Positions 1 to 7,100 of a stretch of DNA of 11,322 bases are shown here, piece by piece. The position numbers and the translations under genes were made by a program. Positions within the stretch are counted from its first letter, which is position 1. Each line of letters opens with the position of its first letter. The notes beneath the pieces were generated by a model that was not told the origin of the DNA, did not search any database, and saw only the letters and a list, made by a program, of their open reading frames with translations. Source of the DNA: JAJAZB01 sp964244295. Its GTDB lineage: Bacteria; Bacteroidota; Bacteroidia; Cytophagales; Spirosomataceae. The stretch spans positions 1-11,322 of the forward strand of contig CAXTIG010000076.1 of the NCBI GenBank assembly GCA_964244295.1, written 5' to 3'.

Positions 1-55
1 GCCGAAGTTACCCGAAAACTGGTTAGCCGAACCTCCCCCCGCTATTTTGAACAAC
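1..55 (+). repeat. 55-bp direct repeat, copy A
   Basis: Identical over all 55 bases to 1057-1111, with copy starts 1056 bp apart. In copy B the same sequence is the right arm of a long inverted repeat. The left arm belonging to copy A would lie outside the window. Both copies end in GAACAAC and then diverge. Confidence 0.9.
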
Positions 56-59
56 GAAC

Positions 60-236
60 AGGGCTTGGCGTTGTTGGGATATTTGAAAAACGTCCAGCCC
101 ACAACTGAAGCCCAATATTTTTTTAAAAGTTGAAGATATGAACGAAAGCTAAATTAATAACGTCAAGCCGAAACCGAAGCTGATAGCGAACTACAGCCGA
201 TTGCTCCAACGTCCCGCCCCAATAACGCCAAACCCC
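60..236. repeat. imperfect inverted repeat pair (60-78 / 218-236)
   Basis: The left arm, ending GGCGTTGTTGGG, pairs with the right arm, starting CCCAATAACGCC, at 16 of 19 positions. The arms enclose about 140 bp without a gene. The right arm abuts the next inverted repeat at 237. Confidence 0.5.
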
Positions 237-838
237 ATGTTATGTGCCGTACTTCTTCGTATCGGGAATTTGGTGCTTGATTTTTGTAAAGAACTTTTTT
301 GTTTTAAAAACTGTCGCCGCAAAAACTTGTAATGTTTTTTGAATTGCTAAACGTTTTTGTGTCAACCGAAAACTGCAACAAAAAACAAATGCACTCTAAA
401 TTTTTCTTTGCGTTAAAAACATTGTCAAAGCCAAAAGTTTTGTGTCGCCCAAATGCAGCTTTGAAAAACGAAAACAGCTTTGCATTTTCTATTTGAATTT
501 AAAAACTTTGTCAATGCAAAATGTTTTTTGTCCACCCGAAAACTGCTGCCGAAAAAAGAACTGTTGCTTGTCGTTATGTGTCATGCTGCTCAAAAGTTTT
601 TTGTCAAGGTTGCAGTGATTGTCAAACCGTGTACTGTGTCCACTTGCTTATGACTTGAGCAAAAGTCCACCCGATACAGATGCCAATTGAAAAACCAAAG
701 AACAGAAAATGTACAAAAGCTGAACAAAGAACGTCAAGCTGATGTGGGCTTTGGGTCAAGTCAAACCTAAATGATAAAGAACATTTTTACTGTCGCCCCA
801 ACGCTGATGAAACTGTTGGGCAGTATGGCACATAATGT
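237..838. repeat. imperfect inverted repeat pair (237-252 / 823-838)
   Basis: The arms match at 13 of 16 positions around the core TTATGTGCC (GGCACATAA in the right arm). A third related copy, GTTATGTGTCATGC, lies in direct orientation at 573-586. The enclosed 570 bp are AT-rich with no recognisable gene. The TTATGTG words loosely resemble the GTT-starting core sites of integron attC sites but do not fit the strict GTTRRRY consensus. Confidence 0.45.
415..537 (+). repeat. diverged direct repeats, period about 85 bp
   Basis: Positions 415-450 and 501-537 are clearly related: both read AAAAAC, then TTGTCAA, then a GTTTT-TGTC-CCC end, with scattered substitutions. Shorter relatives of the GTTTTTTGTC...CCGAAAACTGC portion occur at 351-377 and around 595-615. 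This gives spacings of about 85, 85 and 74 bp, consistent with an old, decayed tandem duplication. Confidence 0.45.
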
Positions 839-840
839 CT

Positions 841-907
841 AGCAGGTTTACGTCGTTTCCTGACTGAAAACCGAAGGTTTGAAGGAGGGAAATGACGTAA
901 ACCTGCT
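841..907. repeat. 67-nt strong hairpin
   Basis: Arms 841-860 and 888-907 pair at 19 of 20 positions, and the outer 14 (AGCAGGTTTACGTC) are perfect. The loop folds further through AAACC (868-872) and GGTTT (876-880) around GAA. No T-run follows, so this is not a typical terminator. It could be a folded recombination site or a small palindromic element. Confidence 0.75.
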
Positions 908-908
908 T

Positions 909-1111
909 GTTGTACGAAGTAGCGGGGGGCAGCAAGGAAAACCAACTACCTCAGCAACCAGAACGAAAAAATATTTCATAAATGATTGATTTGTGAAGTC
1001 TTTTTTCGTGGTTTTCGGGTAACTTCGGCAGGCTGCTAAAGAAACTTTCGCCCCCCGCCGAAGTTACCCGAAAACTGGTTAGCCGAACCTCCCCCCGCTA
1101 TTTTGAACAAC
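909..1111. repeat. 203-bp bipartite inverted repeat ending in copy B of the direct repeat
   Basis: The outer arms are GTTGT (909-913) with ACAAC (1107-1111), and TAGCGGGGGG (920-929) with its perfect complement at 1091-1100. The inner arms at 1011-1029 and 1057-1075 are perfect over 19 bp and separated by 27 nt. The sequence between outer and inner left arms is AT-rich and unpaired. The layout of nested arms with an extrahelical insertion resembles a foldable recombination site, but known attC core consensus bases are not matched. Confidence 0.65.
1057..1111 (+). repeat. 55-bp direct repeat, copy B
   Basis: Exact duplicate of 1-55. It forms the right side of the inverted repeat at 909-1111 and ends six bases before the recombinase-proximal motif cluster at 1117. 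Confidence 0.9.
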
Positions 1112-1116
1112 ATCCC

Positions 1117-1215
1117 GGTTGACGCAACTATTGGGTGTCTAAAGTTGCGTCAACCCGCCTTTAGTACGCTACATACTTGCGTCAATTGACCCGAATTGGG
1201 TGGGTTGACGCAAGT
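1117..1215. promoter_or_regulatory. candidate recombinase attachment region with four 9-bp motifs
   Basis: TTGACGCAA or its complement TTGCGTCAA occurs four times: plus orientation at 1119-1127 and 1205-1213, complement at 1145-1153 and 1177-1185. They form two inverted pairs. Arms 1117-1129 and 1143-1155 are perfect over 13 bp, and arms 1175-1185 and 1205-1215 are perfect over 11 bp. The cluster ends six bases from the recombinase stop codon. Four recombinase-binding elements next to the gene is the layout known from integron attI1 and from phage-type att sites. That this recombinase binds here is inference. Neither hairpin has a following T-run, so a terminator is less likely. Confidence 0.55.
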
Positions 1216-1221
1216 GCGGCG

Positions 1222-2307
1222 TTAAAGTCCCATGTCGTCAATCGGCGAGGCTGGGCGCGTGTGTCGGGCCACGTGGGTATAAATCTCCGTGGTTTTAATG
1301 CTGGCGTGACCCAGCAAATCCTGGATCACCCGGATGTCGGTACCTGCCTCCAGCAAGTGCGTGGCGTACGAGTGGCGCAACATGTGTAACGTAACGGTGC
1401 GGCGGATGCCTACCCGGTCGGCGGCTTGCTTGACCACGGTCTGTAAACTGCGTTCGCCGTACCGCTCACCGGGCAATTGCCCCTCGAACAAATATGTGGT
1501 AGGCCGGTATTGGCGGTACTGCTCCCGGAGGATGGTCAACAGGCTTTCGGGTAAGGGCAGGTCGCGATCTTTTTTGCCTTTGCCGCCGCGCACGTACAGG
1601 GCCATGCGTTTGGAGTCGATGTCCTGGGGCGTCAGGGCCAGTACCTCACTCAGGCGCAACCCCAATCCGTAGGCCAGCATGAGCATGGCGCGGTGCTTGA
1701 GGTTCTCGGTCAGTTGAAGCATGGCTTTCACGTCGCCCTTGCTCAGCACGTGGGGGTTTAGCTCGGGGCGTTTGGGACGCGGCAGCGCGTAATACTGCCG
1801 GGGTTTGTTTTCTACTTCTTCGAAATAAAATTTAATCGCGTTGATGATCACGTTCTGGTAGGCTTCCGAAATGCCCTCACCAATGCGCAGAGCCATGTAG
1901 TCGAGCACGTCCTGGTGGCTCAGATCGAGTGGCAGTCGCGGGGCGTGATGCTGCACGAACACCTGGAACACGGAGCGGTAGTTTTTGAGCGTCCGGGGAC
2001 TGTAGCGTTTGAGCACGATGCGCTGGCAATAGCGCGTCATCACGTCGTCCTGCGGGGTCGGGACTGGCCGCTCAGGGGCCAGTCCCGGGGTGGGGGGTAC
2101 TTTCAGCGACCAGCCGTGCCGTTGGCAGGCGACTTGCACCAGCCCCACCGCCTCCGGATTGGCGGGCACTACGTAACCCCGTGCGGCAGCATTGTAACAG
2201 ACCCCGCTGGCCAGCAAGGCGCTGCGTAGGCTCTGGTTGGAATAGGCGAAACAGACCTGAAATTCGGTACGCGAAGGACGCAGGCGTAAGGTGACGACGA
2301 CCGGCAT
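1222..2307 (-). CDS. tyrosine-type site-specific recombinase/integrase
   Basis: A 361-residue DNA-cutting recombinase of the phage integrase/XerD superfamily. Residues 1-75 form an N-terminal extension of the kind seen in some Bacteroidota integrases. Residues 85-175 look like the SAM-like core-binding domain (CQRIVLKRYSPRTLKNY). Residues 185-350 are the catalytic domain. All catalytic residues can be placed: R218 (GLGLRLSEVLAL), K243 (GGKGKKDR), H308 and R311 (HMLRHS), H334 (LLGHASIKTTE) and nucleophile Y343 (IYTHV). No obvious deletion is seen and the length is normal. The gene lies 38 bp downstream of ssb on the same strand, so the two may be co-transcribed. Its 3' end faces the motif cluster at 1117-1215 and the repeat region. 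I see no clear integron-integrase insertion between the K243 and H308 segments, so I call it integron-like at most. Confidence 0.93.
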   Translation of the reverse strand: MPVVVTLRLRPSRTEFQVCFAYSNQSLRSALLASGVCYNAAARGYVVPANPEAVGLVQVACQRHGWSLKVPPTPGLAPERPVPTPQDDVMTRYCQRIVLKRYSPRTLKNYRSVFQVFVQHHAPRLPLDLSHQDVLDYMALRIGEGISEAYQNVIINAIKFYFEEVENKPRQYYALPRPKRPELNPHVLSKGDVKAMLQLTENLKHRAMLMLAYGLGLRLSEVLALTPQDIDSKRMALYVRGGKGKKDRDLPLPESLLTILREQYRQYRPTTYLFEGQLPGERYGERSLQTVVKQAADRVGIRRTVTLHMLRHSYATHLLEAGTDIRVIQDLLGHASIKTTEIYTHVARHTRPASPIDDMGL

Positions 2308-2345
2308 GGGCAGAGAGGGAATGTACCGACTAAAGTACGGGAAAC

Positions 2346-2693
2346 TTACGGTTTTTCATCGGCCCGGCGGTCGAGGAGAAGAATCTGTTCGGCCACGATT
2401 TCGGTGACAAAATGCCGCTCTCCCTGCGCATCGTCGTAGTGCCGGTAGTGGAGCTTCCCTTCCACGTAAACCAGGCTGCCTTTGTGCAGGTACGCCTGCG
2501 CCAACTCGGCCAATCCCCGCCACAGCACCACCGAATGCCAGTCGGTGCGGCTCTGGGCCTGCCCGCTTTTGTCGCGGAACGTTTCGGTGGTCGCCAGCGA
2601 AAACTTCGCCACGGCGATGTTGCCTTCCAAAACCTTGACTTCCGGGTCTTTGCCCAAGTTGCCAATTAAGGTTACTTTGTTGAGTCCGCGCAT
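2346..2693 (-). CDS. ssb: short single-stranded DNA-binding protein lacking the acidic tail
   Basis: A 115-residue OB-fold SSB that coats single-stranded DNA. The family signature is clear: an N-terminal MRGLNKVTLIGNLGKDPEVK strand, FSLATTET, the W-x-x-V-V-LWRGLAE block and VEGKLHYRHYDD. The protein stops right after the OB fold at RRADEKP. It lacks both the flexible linker and the acidic DDDIPF-like tip through which housekeeping SSBs recruit repair and replication partners. This suggests an accessory or mobile-element paralogue rather than the main cellular SSB, although short SSBs also occur in Bacteroidota chromosomes. The start is the first residue of the fold, preceded by an A/T-rich stretch and no clear Shine-Dalgarno. 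It probably precedes the recombinase gene in one transcript. Confidence 0.93.
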   Translation of the reverse strand: MRGLNKVTLIGNLGKDPEVKVLEGNIAVAKFSLATTETFRDKSGQAQSRTDWHSVVLWRGLAELAQAYLHKGSLVYVEGKLHYRHYDDAQGERHFVTEIVAEQILLLDRRADEKP

Positions 2694-2735
2694 GGTTTTT
2701 AAAGGGGTGAGAGGGAAAAGGCTGCGGCCGTGTCT

Positions 2736-2764
2736 GGCGTTTTACGCTATTCAGCGTCAACGCC
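2736..2764. promoter_or_regulatory. dyad symmetry upstream of ssb, possible operator
   Basis: GGCGTT (2736-2741) pairs with AACGCC (2759-2764), and inside it CGCT (2745-2748) pairs with AGCG (2753-2756). The dyad lies in the divergent gap between ssb and the DoxX gene, just downstream of a possible ssb -7 box. It contains GCGTCAAC, which also occurs in the motif cluster at 1117-1215. It could be an operator or a 5'-UTR hairpin. Confidence 0.4.
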
Positions 2765-2777
2765 TTAGGTGGTTTGC

Positions 2778-2785
2778 CAAAAGTA
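2778..2785 (-). promoter_or_regulatory. possible -7 box for ssb-recombinase
   Basis: On the minus strand this reads TACTTTTG, a full match to the Bacteroidota -7 consensus TAnnTTTG. I see no good TTG at the expected -33 spacing, so the call rests on one element. A start here would give a 5' leader of roughly 75 nt containing the dyad at 2736-2764. Confidence 0.35.
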
Positions 2786-2936
2786 GAAAATCCCGTTGAG
2801 AATTCATGCTCTCCCGGAACCCAAGCACGTTCGCACGGAAAATGCTGGAGTGGAACGGGTTTAGCTACCCACGAAGGGGCGCCTAAAACCGACTCGCCTG
2901 CCACTATCGAGCCGGTACTCTTTCCACTCAACCCGC

Positions 2937-3485
2937 ATGAAAAACGCAACGACCCCCCGCCAACTCGATTCCCTGGCAACGGAGTGGCTGGCCCGGCACA
3001 GCCTGGACTTCCTGCGGCTGGCCCTGGGGCTGGTTTTTTTCTGGTTTGGCGTGCTCAAATTTTTCCCCAACCTGAGCGTGGCCGAAGAACTGGCGGCAAA
3101 AACCATCGCCCGGCTGACGTTTGATACCGTAAAACCGGGCGTTTCGGTGCCGGTGCTGGCCACTTGGGAGTGCCTCATCGGGCTGGGCCTGCTCACGGGC
3201 TGGTTCATGCGGGTAACCCTGTTGTTGCTGGTCTTACAAATGGTGGGCACCTTCCTGCCGCTACTCTTTTTCCCCGCCGAAACCTGGCAGATCGCCCCCT
3301 TCGTGCCCACCCTCGAAGGGCAGTACATCATCAAAAACGGGGTACTGATTTGCGCGGGCATCGTGCTCGGAGCCACCGTGCGCGGGGGGCGGCTCATTGC
3401 TGACCCCCGCGCCGCCCGAACCGCCGAGCGCCTGCAAGGGCTGTACAACCGGGTTCGAGGGCGGTTTCGGCAAAAAAACACTTGA
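2937..3485 (+). CDS. DoxX-like four-helix membrane protein
   Basis: A 182-residue integral membrane protein. Four hydrophobic segments are visible at about residues 23-43, 70-90, 91-112 and 130-148. The first carries FLRLALGLVFFWFGVLKF, the typical opening of DoxX-type proteins. A conserved-looking loop, FVPTLEGQYIIKN, precedes helix 4, and the C-terminus is strongly basic and cytoplasmic. The family includes subunits of quinone oxidoreductases and many small membrane proteins of unknown job. Nothing here shows a redox cofactor site, so I assign only the family. The gene diverges from ssb across a 243-bp gap, and the lipoprotein gene follows 38 bp downstream on the same strand, so the two may share a transcript. 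No link to the caspase genes is visible. Confidence 0.8.
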   Translation: MKNATTPRQLDSLATEWLARHSLDFLRLALGLVFFWFGVLKFFPNLSVAEELAAKTIARLTFDTVKPGVSVPVLATWECLIGLGLLTGWFMRVTLLLLVLQMVGTFLPLLFFPAETWQIAPFVPTLEGQYIIKNGVLICAGIVLGATVRGGRLIADPRAARTAERLQGLYNRVRGRFRQKNT

Positions 3486-3523
3486 AATGAAACCCGTCGG
3501 TTTACTCCAAAACTTGTTTACCT

Positions 3524-4087
3524 ATGAAACTCCAAGTCGTTTTGCCGTTGGTTGGTCTAATCGGGTTGAGCGCCTGTTCACCCTACCGGGTCGTTCGTAG
3601 CCAAACCTACCTGCCCCTGGAAACGGCGCAGGCGTTCAAAACCTACAACTTCGTCCCCAACGACCCCATCGATGCCTTCCCAACCTCGGTGACGAGCCAA
3701 CAAATCAAGAGCATTCAGGAAGCCATTGCCCGCCAGCTCGAAGCGCGGGGCTTTCGCCGGGCCGAAAGCCCCGACCTGCTCGTGAATGTGGGCCTGACCG
3801 TGGCCGAGCAAGTCCAGACCCGCGAAACCAATATCCGTGATGCCCCTCGTTACATCGGTCAGCGGCGGTATTCCTGGCGGAGCGAAGCCATCGAAACGAA
3901 CCGCTACGACGAAGGCACCCTGAGCGTGGACGTGGTGGACGCCCGTCAGCAAAAACTGTTTTGGGAAGGGGCTGTGTCGAGCGTACTGACCAAACGCAGC
4001 GTCAGGCCGGAGGCGATTGAGGAGGCGGTGGAAAAATTATTCGGGAAGTTTCCGATGCGAGTACCCGCGCAGCCGACCACTCGCTAG
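3524..4087 (+). CDS. DUF4136-like lipoprotein
   Basis: A 187-residue lipoprotein. The N-terminus has a charged start, a hydrophobic core and the lipobox LSAC with C18 as the lipidated cysteine, so the mature protein should be anchored in a membrane facing the periplasm or outside. The rest fits the DUF4136 pattern: FKTYNFVP near residues 38-45, a helix reading IQEAIARQLEARGFRRAESPDLLVNVG, and later a strand pair around TLSVDVVDARQQKLFWEGAV. The biochemical function of the family is not known to me. The caspase-lipase gene begins 67 bp downstream on the same strand, so read-through is possible, but a separate promoter candidate lies in that gap. Confidence 0.85.
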   Translation: MKLQVVLPLVGLIGLSACSPYRVVRSQTYLPLETAQAFKTYNFVPNDPIDAFPTSVTSQQIKSIQEAIARQLEARGFRRAESPDLLVNVGLTVAEQVQTRETNIRDAPRYIGQRRYSWRSEAIETNRYDEGTLSVDVVDARQQKLFWEGAVSSVLTKRSVRPEAIEEAVEKLFGKFPMRVPAQPTTR

Positions 4088-4103
4088 GTACCGGGAATTT
4101 TTC

Positions 4104-4135
4104 TTGCGGAAACGCCGGAAAGGCTCGTACTTTCC
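4104..4135 (+). promoter_or_regulatory. candidate promoter for the caspase-lipase gene
   Basis: TTG at 4104-4106 and TACTTTCC at 4128-4135 are separated by 21 nt. This resembles the Bacteroidota TTG-N19/21-TAnnTTTG arrangement, but the last two bases of the -7 box do not match. It would give a leader of only about 13-15 nt before the ATG at 4155. Confidence 0.3.
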
Positions 4136-4154
4136 CGCAAATCCCCAACCCGTC

Positions 4155-7100
4155 ATGCCTACCCTCCACGCCCTGCTCGTTGGCATCAACGAGTACCCCC
4201 TCGAACGCCACCGCCTCCGGGGTTGCATCCCCGATTTACGCGCCGTGCAGGCGTACCTCCAGCGGAATTTCAGCGACCTCCGCCTCCACACGCTCACCGA
4301 CGCCGAAGCCACCCGCGCGGCGGTTATCGCTGAATTCGAGCATTTTAACGAAGCGAAACCCGGCGATGCCTGCCTATTTTTTTACAGCGGTCACGGCTCG
4401 CAGGCCCCGGCCCCGAAGGAATTCTGGACCGAAAGCGACGGCCTCAACGAATCGCTCGTGCTGCACGACAGCCGCCTGCCCGGCGGGCGCGATTTGATGG
4501 ACAAGGAACTGGCGTATTTGATTTGGAAAGTCACCCAGGGCAAAGACCTGCACTTCCTGGCGCTGATGGACTGCTGCCACGCCGGGCACGGCACCCGCGA
4601 CCTGCGCCTGGGCGAGGCCGACGTGACCGTGCGGATGGCCGAGCCGTCGTTTACGCCCACCGCCCTCGAAGACTACCTCGGCTACCACGACTACCCTCGC
4701 ACCCAACACCCCGACGGACGAATTGAACTGGCCGCGCCCTTGGGCGAACACCTGGTGCTGGCGGCGTCGAAAAACTACCAGACGGCCAAAGAAAAACTCA
4801 TCGACGGGCAGTCGCACGGGGTGTTTACCCACGCCTTGCTTAGTACGCTCGAAGCGCGCGGAGGCCGGGTATCCTACGCCGAACTGGTGCAGCAAGTCAC
4901 CCTCCGCGCCGCCCAACTCGTGCCCGACCAGGCTCCCCAACTCGAAACCTCCGGCGGCACCGACGCCCGGATGGGATTTTTGGGCAACGGGGCCACGCCC
5001 GGCGATACCTGGCTGCTGGGATTTGAAAACGAAGAATGGAGCCTTAACGCCGGGACCGTGCAGAACCTCCGCCTGGGGGATTCGCTCCAACTCGCCGACG
5101 AACCCGGCAGCCTGACGCTGGAAAGCGTGGAAGCCACGCGCAGCCTGGTGAGCGGCACCGAGGCCCTCGACCCGGCCAAAAGCTACCGGGTGCGCCACCA
5201 GCCCAGCGCCGACCGCAACCCCCGCCTGGCCCCGGCTCCCGGCAGCGACCCCGCCGCGCTGAACGCCTTCCGCGCCGAGGCTACCCAGCCCGGTCACGCG
5301 TTTCGTTTTGGCGAAAAAGCAGACGACGCGGCCTACCTCGTCCGAACTGACGAGGGAAAACTGAGTCTGACACGGGCCGGGGAAACAGCCCGGCTGTTCG
5401 CGCCGGTTAGCGGGGGCGATGCCGGGGCGGCCCTTGATTTTGCCCGAAAAACCGACACGGTGCTGAAGTGGCAAACCTTGCTCGAACTCGGCAACCCCGC
5501 CACCCAACTCCGCGACAGCGACCTGACGCTCGAATGGCAACGGGTGTTGCCGCTTGAAAATTCGGGTGCGAAACCCAACGATGCTTCGCCCGCCGAATCC
5601 ACCCTGAACCCCACCGAGCCGCTGCGGAGCCATTATTTGTACCGCAACGGAGCCTGGGAACAGCCGTTTTTTCGGTTGAAACTCAGCAACACCAGCGACC
5701 GGACGCTGCACGTCAGCGCCCTGTACCTCTCGCAGGATTTCGGTGTCGCCAACGTGCTGCTACCCTACCAGGAGTTGGCGGCGGGGGAAGTAACCTGGCT
5801 TAGTTTCGGCGATAAAAAGCATCCCGTCAGCCGCACGATTCCGCTCAACGTCTGGCCCAACCTCAAGGAATTCGAGTCGCTGGGCATCAACGAAATGACC
5901 GAATACCTGAAAATTTTGGTAGCGACCGAGCCGTTTACCACCAATCATTTCAACCAGGACGGCATCGGATTGGCGGCGTTGAAAAAAGGCTTCGGCTTCG
6001 CCGACCAACCCCTGCCCGACTGGACGGCCCGCACCCTGACCCTGCGCATCGTCGGCCCGACCACCGCCGTCACCCTGCAACCCGACCGCCCCGCCACGAT
6101 TCACCAACTCATCGTAAAACCCCACCCCACGCTCAAGGCGCAGGTCACCCTCAGTTCCGCCCAGGATGCCACCCGGAGCGCGTCCGGTATGGCGTTACGG
6201 GCATTTTTTGATGAGTCCGGGACCTCGGAACTGCTCTCGTTCGCCCCCGACGGCCCGGCCCGGCAGCGGGGCCTGAACACCACCCCCGCCCTCAACGTGG
6301 TCGAACTCGTGAATGTGGAAAACGCGGAGACCGTGACGCCCGAAAACCCGCTCGACGTGGACCTCAGCGCCCTGCTCGGCTCCGGCGAAACCGCGCTGGC
6401 GGTGGGCCTGGATGCCGAAACGGGCTTGTTTTTCCCCCTCGGCGTGGCCGATGAAGGCGTGCTGCGCATCGGGCAATTGCCCGACACCTCGGCCATCAAC
6501 GAGCGGAGCCTGGGCGGGTCTATCAAGTTATTTTTCAAAAAAATCTTCCACGGCAGCGCCCCGACTGGTGCCCTGAGTTGGGTGGAGGTGGCCGAGGACG
6601 AAACCGTGACCCGAATCCGTGACGACGCACCGGGAGGAATCCAGAAAATCACGGAGGCGGTGCGAAACGCGAAGCGGGTGGTGGTGTTTATCCATGGCAT
6701 CATCGGCGACACCGACGACATGGTCAAAATCATGCGCCGGGTGCGGCTCCCCGGCGGCGACCTCACGACCCGCTTCGACGTGGCGCTGGCCTTCGACTAC
6801 GAAAACCTCGACACCACCATCGAAGCCACCGCCCAACGCCTGAAAGACGCCCTCGCGGCGGTGGGCATCGGCCCCGACGACGACCGTGAAGTGACGCTAC
6901 TGGTGCATTCGATGGGCGGATTGGTGTCGCGCTGGTTTATCGAGAAACTTGAGGGGCACCGCGTGGTCGACCGCCTCGTGATGCTGGGTACGCCCAACAT
7001 CGGCTCGGAGTGGTCGGACGTGGAGGCGCTCGTCACCACCCTGACTACCTATGTGGTCAACGGCTCGTCGCTGATGAAACCCTGGCTCGCGCCGGTGGTG

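Larger units (their letters stand above)
1..1116. other. gene-poor, repeat-built region at the 3' side of the recombinase
   Basis: I find no convincing coding region here on either strand. The sequence is AT-richer than the genes to its right and full of short A/T runs interspersed with GTCGCCC- and CCGAAAAC-like words. It consists largely of consecutive inverted repeats: 60-78 with 218-236, 237-252 with 823-838, 841-860 with 888-907, and 909-929 with 1091-1111. It is framed by two identical 55-bp sequences. This could be a decayed or non-coding integron-like cassette, or a stack of palindromic mobile elements. The sequence alone does not decide between them. Confidence 0.55.

Noticed and set aside
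1..1111. Canonical integron attC array
   Set aside because: The end words (GTTGTAC, GTTGTTC, GTTATGT) do not satisfy GTTRRRY and no cassette gene is visible. I keep only the weaker integron-like suggestion.
1117..1215. Intrinsic terminator for the recombinase gene
   Set aside because: The hairpins are not followed by T-runs on either strand, and the fourfold motif repetition is better explained by protein binding. A secondary role in stopping transcription is not excluded.
2937..4087. DoxX-like and DUF4136-like genes as parts of the caspase system
   Set aside because: Both are common Bacteroidota envelope proteins. Only proximity links them to the caspase genes, and I see no shared regulation or domain logic.
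4017..4154. Extension of the caspase-lipase protein upstream to 4017
   Set aside because: It would overlap the lipoprotein gene by about 70 bp and add a basic stretch with no caspase similarity. The domain begins within a few residues of ATG 4155.
4374..5711. Long minus-strand open frame opposite the caspase-lipase gene
   Set aside because: Same reason: antisense of a well-supported coding region, low-complexity Gly/Val/Gln-rich product, no motif.
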